From contig OZ037768.1 in assembly GCA_964035545.1 (NCBI GenBank), forward strand, positions 13,952,175 to 14,009,674: a stretch of 57,500 nt of DNA, read 5' to 3'. Source of the stretch: Bugula neritina (taxonomy: Eukaryota; Bryozoa; Gymnolaemata; Cheilostomatida; Bugulidae). The notes below the pieces were generated by a model. It saw only the letters and a list, made by a program, of their open reading frames with translations, did no database searches and was not told the origin of the DNA. The number at the start of each line of letters is the position of its first letter. Within the stretch, counting starts at the first letter, position 1. Shown one piece after another: positions 19,775-33,000 of this stretch. A program made the position numbers and the translations under genes.

Positions 19775-21096
19775 GGGGTAACGGGGGCACAACGGGCCGA
19801 ATTTTGCATTTGTTGCTCTCATTTGTCTGTTTTTCAAGTTACTAGTTCAATAATCTCTAGTCTTAATGCTGCATATGTTGTCTATTACAGGTATCAGTCT
19901 GTTGTTTCTATCTCTCTCACAACTTTCAGAATAATGAAATGTTCACGACAAAAAAATCGGCCCATTGTGCCCCGGTACCGGGGTACAATGGGACACAACA
20001 AATATATTGAAATTTTGCGTATATTTTGTTACATCTGATCTTTATTATTTAATATTACAAATAAATAAAGATTCTCTTTCAGATCTGCAGCAAAATTCAT
20101 GTTTTAGCTGTACAGTTTGTGTTACTACGGTTAGCAGAGGAAGGCAAAATCAAACGCACGTCACTCGGCTCTGCAGTGCCATTATCATTACTGTTTAGAA
20201 CTAAAAATGTTCTGTTATTTTCACTTCAGAGCAACATTTATCAAAAAAAAACTTTAGTAACGTGTACTACAAAAACCCGAGTAGATTTTTTCTATGAACT
20301 GTAGCTAAGGTGCATGCATGGCTGAGGTTTGTGACTAAAGTACGGAGGGGAGAGGGGAAGCAAATGAGCAAATCACAATTTACTTCAGTCAAATACATGT
20401 ATATTCCCTCAATGGTGTAATATAATATAATGATTATGATCATGACTATCTACTAGTAGCAACAGCAGAGTGTTTTGTATTATGTATAAAATTGCAAAGC
20501 TTTAACCTCACCAGATGTATATATTAGGGGAGCTTCAACTTGTAGTTTTGTAGTCTTACCATGATGTCTTTGATATTTTACAAAAAGGTCAGAAATGGCT
20601 TTATCTATAGATTTTAGTAACAGTTCAACCAACTTTTTAGGCAAACAAATTAATAATAGTGATCAGGGTGCAATAATCAGGTGGCCCATTGTGCCCCGGT
20701 CAGCATGGTCCATTGTGCCCCGTGTGGCAAAATTGAGAATAAATGTGCCTCAAGGAAAATTTATTTCAGTGTTTGCTGTTATACTAGTTAAGCATTGTAG
20801 AGACAAGCAATGGCAACAATATTAGTAAAATCTAGGCTTCTTGCCTTTGAGTGTAAAAAGTTATGAGGCTTTAACGACGTCCTAAAAAATTTACAAAAAG
20901 TAGGTAAAAACAATTTTTTACTCGCCTTTTCAACACTTATGTTCCGCAAGTGTTGAAACTACAAAGGCTGAATAATTATGTCAATATCTTTTTATGAAAA
21001 AAAATCACAACTCTAAGTTAATAAGTTCTCTCACAATTTGGCCGGCTTTTTGTACCCCTATGACCGTTGTGCCCCCCCCCCCCCCCCCGTTACCCC
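19775..21096. mobile_element. Non-autonomous DNA element with GGGGTAACGG termini, TA-flanked
   Basis: The left end GGGGTAACGGGGGCACAACG is mirrored at the right end (21064-21096), where the C run has expanded to about 18. TA flanks both ends (19773-19774, 21097-21098), as in Tc1/mariner-type insertions. Inside, the core CCCATTGTGCCCCGG occurs as a near-perfect 32-bp palindrome (19961-19992) and twice as a direct repeat (20685-20698, 20709-20722). No transposase was seen. The superfamily is not established. Confidence 0.65.
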
Positions 21097-21590
21097 TATA
21101 ACTTAAGCTATAACTATAAGTAATTTAATATTACTATTACTATTTGTGACAGATATGTAAAATGAATATATTTTAATACCATCTCTAAAGGTTTTCTATC
21201 AATTGAAGTATTAATATGATGATATTATGCTTTAGCTATTTAGTTATAATGATTTAAGTCAGTATTAGTATTACTATTAGTATTATTATTACTATTATTA
21301 AAGTTATTAGCGGCCTTAGTTATGAGTATTAGTATTACTATTAGTATTAGTAACGTAGTAGAAGTAGTGTTACTATTGGTATTGTAATGTGCATGGCATT
21401 GCATTATACAGTTATGTAACCTGTTTTGTAAATAGTTTGCTGTTTTCCTCTGTGTCCTAAATCCTTTTTATCTTTGTGGTTTGTATACATTGTCAATCTT
21501 GGAGATGTGTTTGCAGTGATCAAGTGTGCTTTCTGAATAAGGATATTTCATTGAACTTTAAATATAATACTATTACAAGCTATTTCGGCA
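21097..21590. repeat. AT-rich stretch with TTAGTA-type repeats
   Basis: Imperfect TATTAG/TATTAC repeats, densest at 21250-21390. No coding potential recognised. Confidence 0.6.
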
Positions 21591-21714
21591 TTCATCAGTG
21601 GTAGAAAAATGGCAGTCAGGGTGTCACAATACGCGAGACCTATATCAAATCAAGCCAAAATCTCAGCAAACAACCTGCGCAGTTCTGATAAACATAAAAT
21701 TTATCAAATGTATC

Positions 21715-22250
21715 CGAATCATGCAACAAAGCTCTCATGGGCACCGAATTTCAAGTCTACAATCCACAGACAACCAGCAAGTAGCTCTCTGCCTGAGCAA
21801 AGCACTTTGGCTAAGTTGAACTCATTCCTGGCAGATGCCAGATAGATGCGTGTTGGTGTAAGAGCCAATGAGTCGACACAGAAATGGTAGTCATGGTTGA
21901 ATTTCATATTTTGCATGTAGCTGTGCTCTTTTTCTGCAGCAAGGTCTGAATCGGGTGTTGTTAGAGCTAGTATAGCTGGTAAAGTTGGTACTGTTGTTCA
22001 GAGGCGTCTTCCCATCAGTAGCTCAGCTGATAAGTGTTCATTTCTTATGGGGGTCCTACGATCTGACGACAATGCTTTGTAGGGGTCATCACGCTTGTCC
22101 AGTAACATTTTTATAGTGCATACTACGCATTCACCCTCACCTAGTAGAAGGCTCATAGAGACTATGGTGAACTAGTCGCATATGGGAACTGGTAATCCTT
22201 TGAAACTTGTTGAAAATTTTGTGCTGCACACTGAGGTTCATGAGGAAGTT
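21715..22250 (-). pseudogene. Relic Ty3/gypsy-type integrase C-terminal fragment
   Basis: Reading the minus strand from about 22190, weak but ordered similarity to the end of gypsy integrases is visible: a GEGE...TIKMLL stretch, DDPYKAL, then ELLMGRRL followed by a stop, VPTLPAIL, and LWIVDLKFG. This is the usual order of the integrase C-terminal region (AELLMGR, then the basic linker). Stops and rearrangements make it a fossil. It is a different family from copies 1 and 2. Confidence 0.5.
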
Positions 22251-22506
22251 AGACACAATGCTGTGTAAACTGCACAATACCCTTATTTTCCCACAAGCTG
22301 CTATTTAGGTGTTGTATTACAGCATTTTTGCCATACAAGTTTTCAAAGAAAAAGCTATGAAAAGCAGAATGCATCATAAGTAAAAAAAATTGAAACACAA
22401 TCTAGAGGTCAAGTCTTACAATAAAGGGGGAAGGGGGTTCATTCTGCACAGTGCTGGGGTTGTACCACATACTCGTTACTACTCAAATCAAGAGGTTTAG
22501 TTGTAA

Positions 22507-22605
22507 TCACCTACTACTACTTTTGCTACTGCTGCTGCTGCTGCTAATACCACTACTGCTGCCGCTGCTACTGCTGCTGCTGCTAATACCACTATACTAA
22601 CTAAT
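22507..22605. repeat. Imperfect CTG/CTA trinucleotide microsatellite
   Basis: Runs of CTACTACTA and GCTGCTGCTGCTG with TAATACCACT interruptions, about 140 bp upstream of the UPF0489 start codon. The rest of 22260-22744 shows no gene. Confidence 0.8.
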
Positions 22606-22744
22606 ACTATCACTGCTATTTTATTTAAAGGATATTATTTGCAAGTTGAATTGAATTTGATTGGCACTTTTATTTATTTTGTAGGAAATCAAGCTGTTAA
22701 ATGAGTCTACAGTTAACAGAATTAATTAAGTCAATAACTGAATC

Positions 22745-25700
22745 ATGATCTTTTACAACTTTATTGTTCGTCCATTTATCTATTTACTCAACAATGGATT
22801 TCGGCTGTATTACACTCATGTCCGGAGAGTTAAACCTCGTTATATCTTGAAGTTACTGAGTATTCCTGCAATATTCATATTTATCTTTCTAATATACAAA
22901 CAATTTCCATCTCATTCACCAAAGTGGTAAGTGAGAAAATATTTGAACATACCCACTTTATTTGTACATTTCCTACATATTGTATACAAGTTGAAGGAGA
23001 CAAAAATTTTTACAATTAATTGTGTTTTTCTACTTGGCATAAACTGTCTTGTTGTAATTATCTTTTTTGTCAACATAGTTGTATATAATATTTGTTTTAT
23101 TGTTTGCGTTTTGTTCTGTGTACAATAACATTAATTGCAATATTTCTAAATTTTCAGGTATAAGCACATCAAAATGTCTTTGAAGACTTATGATATGAAT
23201 GTTGCGGTTGTGGAAGAACACCATGAAGGTTGGTTTATGTGATGTTAGTTTAACTTGCCAGTTTGATGTAGTCTGTGTTGCTTGAAACAGGAGGTGATCA
23301 TGTGGCATAAATAATTTGTTTTAAATAATGCTATACTTAGCAGCTGCACCTGTACCTACGTTAGCTGGTGTAGTGATTGTATTTTAAGAGCTATTGTAAA
23401 GCAATTGTCCTCTGTTCTTGCCCTCTGATGATAGCGTATTGTTATTAGAAAAAAATCAAATTGTAAGATTACTGTATATGCATCCTGTGTCATGGCGTAA
23501 TGTAGGATTTTATTGCATATCTTTACTTCTAGTGCTCCAGTACTGGTTTACTGCAGCTCACAAGAACTTACTTCCAGCCACTGGCAATGTGCTGGTATGT
23601 TTTATATTTTGAATTTCAAGCCAATTTAACACTGCCTTTGTACACTTTCCATATTAAACAATTAAAGCTGAGCAGGCGAGAGGCTGCATGCTGTTGGTTG
23701 AATGTTTCTATCAAAAATTGTGCTTCCTATGGCTTAGTTGTGTTCTGTGTATTATAGCCTTTGTTTGAATAAGCTCCATTTAGTATAGAAATAACAAGTA
23801 TCAGGAATTCTAGATTCACATTGACGGCCATGCTGACTCGGGGATTCCTGCATATGAATCTGAAGTATCCACGTTTAAAACACCTGAAAATGCAGAGCAT
23901 ATACAGATGTTAATGCAGCGTAATGATGTATTTATCATGGTAAGGCAATCTTTAGAATAGCTATAAAGTGTTTCCCTTAGTCCATTGTGTGTGAACAAAT
24001 TAGAAAATGATGTGTTTTCTCATCATCTAGTAAGTTTTATTTAATTATTTAATGCGATCAGTTATATTATTGAATGCAGAAAAGTTTTATTATCAACACT
24101 TGTAGAGTAAGAGTTTCTTAAATATCATCTAGCGTTAGTTTCATTCAATGTTTGCAGGCAGCTGCGTATAAAGATTTTATTTCAAGGTTTGTCTGGGTTT
24201 ACCCAGATTGGATGGATGTGTCAGGTTTTACAGAAGGCGAACTAAATGGTGCAGAACTTAAAGTGGAAATAGGGTTTTACGATTTGTATTACAAAGATAA
24301 GCTTTATACAGGCACTTGTGGATGCTTTGTAAGTATCATTTGCAGCATAATGTGGCAACTTTTCAAACCTCAGTTTTTGTTATTTAAAAAGTTGAATAAA
24401 ACTCGTAAAATTGTTGTGGTAAAACCTATTGAATATAACCTAATCTTTTTATAACATCATTTTATAGCAAATTTGTATTTCTTTCAGTTTATAGACAAAT
24501 TTTTGGCAAAATACATTTTATAACTCAGTTTCACTGTTGAGAAACTCCTACTTTAATGGTAATATTGTTTGCCTTTACTTATACAATTAGATAACAATTA
24601 AATATTTAGGACTTTTAATTTCTAGCTTTGGTAATCGTGTAATAATTTTATTCTTACTACAATGTAATGTGTAATATTTGTGCTATCAACTATCAAATCT
24701 GCTATTCTAATTTTTGAATTTATAATATCCATATTGTATGAAACCTAATAAATTTTAAATCGTAATCACTATTATGATTAGTCATAGCATTAAAAATTAT
24801 ATTTGTTGACAGCTCTAATGGAAACTACATCTTGTTACTGCTAGCACTACTATAAACTTTTCTGTACTTTTTTGAATTGTTTAATATTTAAGCTTGCAAG
24901 ATAGTATGGCTAAGAATATTATTTATGCTTTCAGGAAGTTCATCGAAACACTACTGAATGTGATTTTATTGATGAAGCGGGCTCTCTCATCACAAATTTC
25001 ACTGAAGGATGTAAAACGTATCGAACTGTGAGTCGTGATTAATTTTAATGATGTGTGGGGTATAAAAAGTATGATCTGTCAGTATATGTAGCTCCTAATT
25101 TATATTCGTGTATAGCTTATGCTATAAATATGTAAATGTAACATAACGTGTGCCTTCAGCTTAGTATATGGCTAGACTGTCAACTCATGTCTCACTTTGC
25201 ATAGCAGTGCTGGGCCACAGAATATTTTTGGTCCCACCCATTATACTATGTATTTGATTGATAACTTTCCCTTCTGTTGGGTGTTTACAGCTACCTATGC
25301 ATATGATTCAATCATCACAAGCACCTGTCATTTTGCCAAGTATTTTGGCAAAGACAAGCGCTGCTCCAATTATTCTTGATATAGATGAAGATTATTTTGG
25401 AGTTATGAAAGGCAGTGATCTGTTGGAAGGCATTAATTTTGAACTAATTGAAAAGTTCAATGAACTATTAGCTGATGTCTTTACTATTAAAAATATTAAG
25501 GGTTAGTAGATTACTAATTCGTAATCAAATTATGATTTAATGAAAAGTCAAATTAGCTTTTCGATTCTTATGAGTTAGAAACACTTCATGTCAATACTGT
25601 CATATAATGCTGTAGTTATACTGCATGTTCATATGTATAATTTTTGTATATATACTGTGTGTGTGCGTGGGCCTGTGTGTGTCTGTATGGTGTATATACT

Positions 25701-27360
25701 GTGTATGTACTGTGTATATGGTGTATATACTGTGTGTATAGTGTATATCATACTGTGTATGTACTGTGTCTATAGTGTATATACTGTGTGTATGGTGTAT
25801 GTACTGTGTGTATACTGTGTGTATGGTGTATATATTGTGTGTATGGTGTATGTATACTGTGTGTATGGTGTATATACTGTGTATATATTGTGTATGGTGT
25901 ATATACTGTGTGTATATTGTGTGTATGGTGTATATACTGTGTGTATGGTGTATATACTGTGCGTATGATTTATCTTTTCACAATGTAATTTCTATCACAA
26001 ATTGATGCGATTTGATGGTTATATATGCAATGGTTTGTTTTCAGATGAAGTTAATGCGCATAAACTTCTGCTCAATATCCTTCATTTGGTTAAAGTGACT
26101 TGCACCTCTACTCTATCCAACATGAGAGAGTGTAGCCGGGAGCATTTTAGACATATTCAACGGTTTTTAAGAGAATCTGGGCTGCAACACACACTCATTG
26201 GCAAAAGGTGATTCTTAGATCTATTGGTCTCATTTACATTGTCTACACACTGCTTTAAAATACTGCATCTTAATGTACATGTTTAATGTTTAGTGGTAAA
26301 AAATTACCTAATTTGTAATTATGTATATACTTCTTGAGATCATAACTTTGAAATGTCTGGTTTCTAAGCATAGCATAGGAACCATTCTTGTATTGCAGAA
26401 GCCTGCGCAGTGATGAACTCTTAAGCATTGTATCATATATTTCAAAGAATTTCAATGCTCAGCACATTGACCAAATATCTGGAGTTGGATTCTGTTTAGT
26501 TACCAGTACTCAAACTCGAAAACTAAATGTCACGAGAGATTTTCAGATACGCCCGTGAGTTTGCCATTTGTTTTAGTATATTGCATTGGTTTATGTTGAT
26601 GTTTAATCTGTTCATAACTGAATAGAATTATTTATTACTTTTAATATTTATTCAGTACATCTAGCGCCTAAATCCCACCCCATAACCCGTAAAAACTAAT
26701 ATAATTATAATGTATCGTTGATATAAAGGACAGGAGAATGCAATTACAAAGAGCATAACATGTAATTATAATAAGAGTAAACAATTGCAAATTACATATT
26801 ATTACAACACCATTGTGCTGCACTAATATGAATGTAATGTATCGATTATGGTGGTAGTAGAAATTTTAAACTGGGATCTTTTATGAATTGCATTCAATTC
26901 ATAATTTCTGTAATGTATTTTCCTGTTTATGCATTCTACCAAAGTAATTATATTATTTTGAATTTTGCCAACCTTCCTACACATATCTTATCATTTTGTG
27001 TGATTCGTAAAATGACTATTACTTATTTAACTATTTTATACTTTTTATGTTAGGTATGAGACCATTTCTGTATGCCATGGAGTTAACACACCGTTTTCTG
27101 AAAATCAAATCTATATTCCGTCCGAAGAGGAACTGGATGCCAACATAGATGTTTATGAATCTATTTTAAAGCAAGTACCAAATGACAAAGTAATACTGAT
27201 AACAGTTGTTCGTTCTAATAGAGATGGTTTTACACCTCGTACTTTGCAACCAGAGATTGAAGAGCATGTATTAGAATCTCTCAGTAATAAGTTTGGTAGA
27301 ACAAATGTAATATATGACCCTAATCTGATGTTGCATATTGGACAGGGAGTAATATTATGA
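22745..27360 (+). CDS. UPF0489 (C5orf22-like) protein, ten exons, membrane-anchored N-terminus
   Basis: Start: first ATG after an in-frame TGA at 22739. Exons (GT-AG, phases consistent): 22745-22926, 23158-23228, 23533-23594, 23814-23939, 24158-24328, 24935-25027, 25291-25501, 26045-26207, 26399-26554, 27054-27360. Residues about 35-55 form one hydrophobic span (LLSIPAIFIFIFLIY) after a basic stretch, suggesting a type II anchor. The UPF0489 signature follows in order: VVEEHHE, HIDGHAD, FVWVYPDW, and later ILDIDEDYFG. The acidic/His pattern resembles metal-binding arginase-like folds, so a hydrolase activity is a guess; family function is not established to my knowledge. AATAAA at 27534-27539 could be its polyadenylation signal. 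It is convergent with the laminin gene. Confidence 0.85.
25640..25968. repeat. TGTATGGTGTATATAC-type microsatellite in UPF0489 intron 7
   Basis: About 330 bp of alternating GTGTATG, GTGTATATACT and TGTGTG units, ending about 75 bp before exon 8. Apparent Cys/Val/Tyr-rich ORFs across it are only translated repeat. Confidence 0.9.
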
Positions 27361-28298
27361 TACTTTTGTAAAAAAAGATTTGATCTCTAGCTATTTTAGA
27401 TGCAGTCTCAAACCACTTTTTGTCTATTTGTTGGTAAAAGAGAGATTCGTGCACTTACACAGCTACTTTATATATTTATCTTTCAATTCTCTATTTCTCT
27501 TTTCAACTTAGTTTTATTTATTTATAAATTAAAAATAAAATATATTCTTTTAAAAAGACAATCCTGTAAGCAAAGCACATGACATCACTATAAACTGCTT
27601 TAGTTTATATGCTAATACAATCAAATAACATGTAAACAAAATTCACGAAGAAAAGCACTAACAGTACAATGACACTGATTTAATATAGCAATACGTAATA
27701 TGTCCCAGTCACTTGTAGGTGCTTTCTTTTGCTTTAAATAATAATATACAATGCAAATGCTGCAATAATTTTGTGTAGCAGCATATGGCCCATCAGGAAA
27801 CTTAAGACGACTGTAAAGCTACAACTAGATATTTACAATTACAACTAGTTATAGCACATATCTCTGGTAAGCAATAGTATTAATAATGATATGCAAGTCT
27901 TTTATTTATTAGTTTAGTCTCCAGAAATGAAATTGAAAAAATGAAAAGAAAAATTTGGTTTGTTACAAAAGCTAATTTCTTTTCACATCAAATTAAACAT
28001 GACAACAGTGAAGGGACTCCAGCATACAGTATCTTATGAGTGGGAGTGGCTGCAACTACTTTTCATGATAGTACAAAAGGTATCCAATAAAAATATTGAA
28101 AAAAGGCTCAAATTTAAAGCATCATAAAATTTAATAGAATAGAAAAATAGAAATGAGGCAATTTTCTAAAACTAACTGAATGATCTATGCATTATTATCT
28201 CTATAATAAAATATTTAAAATGTTTTTTGAATATAAGAATAATAAAATGCGCAGTAAAAACCAACAGGTTGGTTTGGCTGATAAATTTACAAGCTAAC
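27361..28298. other. Intergenic gap between convergent genes
   Basis: AT-rich, no gene seen. It holds the candidate UPF0489 poly(A) signal at 27534 and, for the minus strand, TTTATT at 27901-27910 (AATAAA reversed), which could serve the laminin transcript. Confidence 0.6.
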
Positions 28299-29215
28299 TT
28301 AGTTGAAACAACCTACAGTTGTATTAACACTTGAGATAAATTTAGTATGGTCTAGATTCACTCCATTTACTTTAACATCATCAACACAACCATTAATGCT
28401 GGCCTTCGGTATATATGATGGCAAATTGATGTAGCCTACAAAACAAACTAAAACTGTGTCAAAAAGAAGACAAAGCGTAATTGATAAACCAAAGTAATGT
28501 ATATACACAAGTATACATATATAAGAGTTTGCGCACACATGCACACACAAATGTAATATAGATATTTACAATCTTGATAGCATTAGCTGCCAGACGTTTG
28601 GGACTTGAGTATCAAGAAAATGCTGACTGACGTCACACAACACCAACAGTGAGAAAACGAAGTCGTGCAAAACACAACATTGTATATTCAACACAATTAC
28701 TTTAGATATGACTGTGTACAGGTATGCACTTTTAGAGAAAATGTGAATAGATTTCAATATTTGGAAATTAATAAATTGAATACTTATACAAGCAATTATT
28801 AGCCCATTCATACAGATAGACGAAATTCAAATGCATGTATACATTGTTTATAAAGGCAATAATTTTATACCACATGATAAACTAGATAATAAATAAAATA
28901 ACTGCTACACAGAAGTGCTGTTATGGAAGTATTAACTTACATAATTTAACAAAACACACCTGGAACACTGCCTATATAGATGTCAGCGTTTTGAAGTTGC
29001 CAAGACTCTTCAAACATTATTTCATATTCAAAGTTATCATCAGCTATAGACAAGTTCAAAATATTTAGCTTCAGAGAAATTCTTATACTGTCTCTGACAG
29101 CATCACAGAGGTTAGCTGATGTAGAAACAGAATGAGGGTGAACGATAATCCTTTCTCCACCAAATATATGGCCAAAAGCTACCATAACCTACAAATAAAC
29201 TACTCTTTAATAATG

Positions 29216-29285
<70 letters not shown>

Positions 29286-29437
29286 TCTATAATTAAAAAT
29301 GAATCAAAAGAACTCAATATTTCGAAAAATAGAGTATTTATATTTGGTACTAATACAATTTTGGATAGAAAAATAAACTTAGATCTTCATTCTATGAAGA
29401 TCTAAGTTTATTTTTCTATCCAAAATTGTATTAGTAC

Positions 29438-29528
<91 letters not shown>

Positions 29529-30020
29529 GTTAAGAGGTTCAACAGGACATAGCAGGTTTCAGTTTATGCTAGCTGATGACTCAGTTTAGAGAAAAGCTCT
29601 GATTTGACTAACACCACCTGCATTACATTAAATCTACAGTAAAATCAACAGAAAGTAATGGAATAGCTAATGCAACAAAATTACTCAATACATCTCCCTA
29701 AAAGTTATTGCTTGAACTTCAAAAAAAATTATATAAAAATTAAAAGAAATGGTTGAAGTAGATAGATAATAGAAAACTTGCATGAGAACTACACACGTTG
29801 ACTTGGTGCTACTGTGTACTGTAAAATATGTGTTATATCAGTTTAAAAAATGAAAAGCTGTAACAAACATGTTAGAAGACCTACCTGTGTGTTGTTAACA
29901 AATAAACTAATGTAACAAATGTTGTCAGTAGCTGACATGAGCAAGTAGTTCTTCTCATTGCTTCGAATTCTAATTCCAAATTCAAATGCTGATTCTCTTG
30001 TAATATTCAAAGTTGAATCT
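28299..30020 (-). CDS. Laminin G domain LG5 and C-terminus
   Basis: Exons 29885-30020 (AFEFGIRIRSNEKNYLLM), about 28970-29187 (ADIYIGSVP at the end) and 28299-28437 (INGCVDDVKVNG; ending VGCFN and TAA). The GC-x-x-x-[VI]-x-[VI]-NG motif and the closing Gly-Cys match LG5 of other laminin alpha chains. Confidence 0.85.
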
Positions 30021-33000
30021 GAAAACAATAAGCCAAAACCAAACTGCACAAGTATATTTTTCATAGATATTGCAATAGGTTATAACTACTGCAGAATTTT
30101 TACACTCGTCATTGTCTATAATTTCCAGGGAGCAGCCGTGGTCTAGGGGTTCAAGCTTTTGCTTTGTGAACACGAAGTCATGGGTTCGAACCCCGACAAA
30201 GGCCATTGGTGATGTTAGGAAGAGCATCCAGTCATAATTGCTCCTGTGCCTCATTTGAACAAGTCCTTAGCCCGTTCTAATAAAAACCCTTTCCAACAGG
30301 GGTTTCTCACAGGGATAGCGACTATAAACTTGCGTGAGTTTTTTTATTGTCTATAATTTCCAACATATATTATTATATGAACTGTTCCTTTGACACAGCC
30401 TAAGAATTTGAGTTTGTATCAACTATAATATACTATCGCAACACAAACGACCTATAAAAATTTTAGTTCTTTTTCTACAAAAAATATATTGCACTATTTC
30501 TTTTTTATATTGTTAAACATTCTAAAAAATTTTACTTAACCCACTGAAATTCGAAAACTCTAGCCATTCACATGTAATTTGCTTCACTGCATATAGACTA
30601 ACTGCTTTACACTGCTTACACCTACATAGATGTATGGAGCTGCTTTCTCGTAGATATATCCCTGTCTCTATATCAGAATAACATGGCCTTGTGCCTTCAC
30701 TACTGGAAGGATTTGTTAGATTAAATATTGTCTTCTCTTGACTACGTGATGAGCTAAACGTTACGAAGTCAATACACCCATAGAACGAATCAGCAACAAT
30801 CTGGGAATAAAAACATCTGAATATAATAATCTAACAATTGTGTATTCTTTTCTTTGATTTAAATTAAATAGAAAAATATGGGTCTGTAAACACACAGTTT
30901 TTCAAGCACTAAGAAAACCATATTGAATTACAGCTTACTTCTTCTGGAATGCTTTTCTTCAAGTCATTTCTTACTCCTCCGACATAAAGTTCTGTTGCTA
31001 TATTCAAGTTAGACACATTTTTCAGTACTTTCTGGTTGTTTGAATAGTCTTGTCTGTCATACACAACCTTCAATAGTCAACCAGCTAAATAGTAGATAAA
31101 TTTAATATAAGATAAATGTAATTTCATACAATTGAGTTACTATTTTACATCTTATCATCAAACAATTGACTTGCCAGAGCCATAAAGTTGTGATACCGAA
31201 GCAATGTAATTGACCACCATAAGCCATCAGCATATGCATAGTTGGTTTTGATAATATCTGAAAGCATGGTATCTGTTTGCACAGCAAGATTTAGGTGACC
31301 ATCAAGCATGAACAGGGAGAGCCATTGTGAAGGAGAAGTTGCATCATTCGCTGCATATAACAACAATCCACTTGATGCCAAGGCACGAAATCTTAGAGTC
31401 ATCACCACACTAAAATCAATACAAAATGGGTTCACTATATACTGTATGTAGTAAGTATATACTGCATGTAGTGTGTGTATACTGTATGTAGTGTATACTG
31501 CATGTAGTATGTGTATACTGCATGTAGTATGTGTATACTGTATGTAGTATGTGTATACTGTATGTAGTATGTGTATACTGTATGTAGTTTGTGTATACTG
31601 TATTTAGTACATGTATACTGTATGTGGTAAGTGTATACTGTATGTAATGAAATCTCTGAGTATCATGTTTTAACAACTAAACACGACCAAAATTATACCT
31701 GAATGTAAATCTGCTGACAATATTTTCCAAGTTAAAAGAAGCATAGCTAATATCTTCATCACCAAATCGTCTTCCGTAGCTTAAGTGCCCAATAACTGCA
31801 TCTGGTGAACAAGTAGGTGGGGGTATGGTAGGAAGCGGGGGAGTGGTAACCAAATTGGAGGGCCGGAGTGGTTCTGGAGAAGCTTTTATTCCACTCAGAG
31901 TGATCAAATTGATCTCCGTATATATAGTAGTAGTTAGCAGAGGAAGTGTCCTAAAAATACAGTACTTGTCAGCATACTACTGAGTAATAAGAATAAATAC
32001 ACTTTGTAGATGTTATCTATAGCTCTAAGACTATGTACACAACAACAGAAAATTGTTGAGTCTATGAAGCGTAGCATAAGTTAATTATTTTGTGTTCAAT
32101 CAATAATCAGCCACCCAGTAATTACAGTTCACGCACCGTTTCCGTAAGGCACATACCATTCATTCAGGGTTAGCTGTGTTACACCACCAACAAGTCCTTG
32201 GTTTAATGGAACTCTTTTATCTTCATAATCACCAAGTTGTAAAGACCACATTGCATGTTCTCCGCAGAAATCTGTGCTGTTGAAGTCAACTTGATAGTTT
32301 GAGTTTTTGCCACCATTGATTACAAAATCAAAGCTGAAATATTTACCAGAAAAACATTCAGTATTCAAGGAGCTAGAATTTTACACTAGAAAAATTATAG
32401 TTATTTAACGCTCAGTCATTAAACTCACAAGTAGTTTCAAACATAATTTTGGGAAGTGTGGTTATCAGAAAGAGTGCAAAGTTAGAATAAAAGCTAGCTA
32501 GAGGATTACCATGTTTCTAAAAAGTTCGAAATGTAAAAAAGAGTAAGCATTAACCTTGTCTCATTGACATACACAGAGAAGACATGAAGTTGTCTCTCCG
32601 CCAACACGTCACTGAAAAGAAAGCTCTGGCTGCCAGCGTCAAATGTGTATATAAAAGTCAGGCGAGACTGAACAAGACCAATCTCTAGGCAGATATTTTC
32701 AAATGAGAGTTTAAAAATAGATCCAGATGTAGAATGAGCAAAAAATTTTATTTCTATATGATAGACAGCTTGTGTAATCAAAAGAGGTTGAAATAGTGCC
32801 CATGAGTCAGAACTTTCTAGAAAGATCCCTGGAATCACCTGTGCAAAAGATAGAATACATTTATATCTACTGACAAGCAGACAATTTATTTTCATTTGGC
32901 TGATGGCTGACCTACACTCTTTCGCTTCTAATGTGAACATTTAGCATCTGCTGAGTGTGTCAACAATAAAAAAGTTGCCTTATTTAATAGTAGACATACA

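Noticed and set aside
21609-21845. 78-codon plus-strand ORF
   Set aside because: No recognisable domain; antisense to the relic integrase fragment.
25588-26005. Cys/Val/Tyr-rich ORFs
   Set aside because: Translations of a TGTATG-type microsatellite in three frames.
30128-30205. Possible functional tRNA gene
   Set aside because: The promoter boxes are intact, but a tRNA-unrelated body, tail and target duplication follow, and a second copy exists; it is a SINE head.
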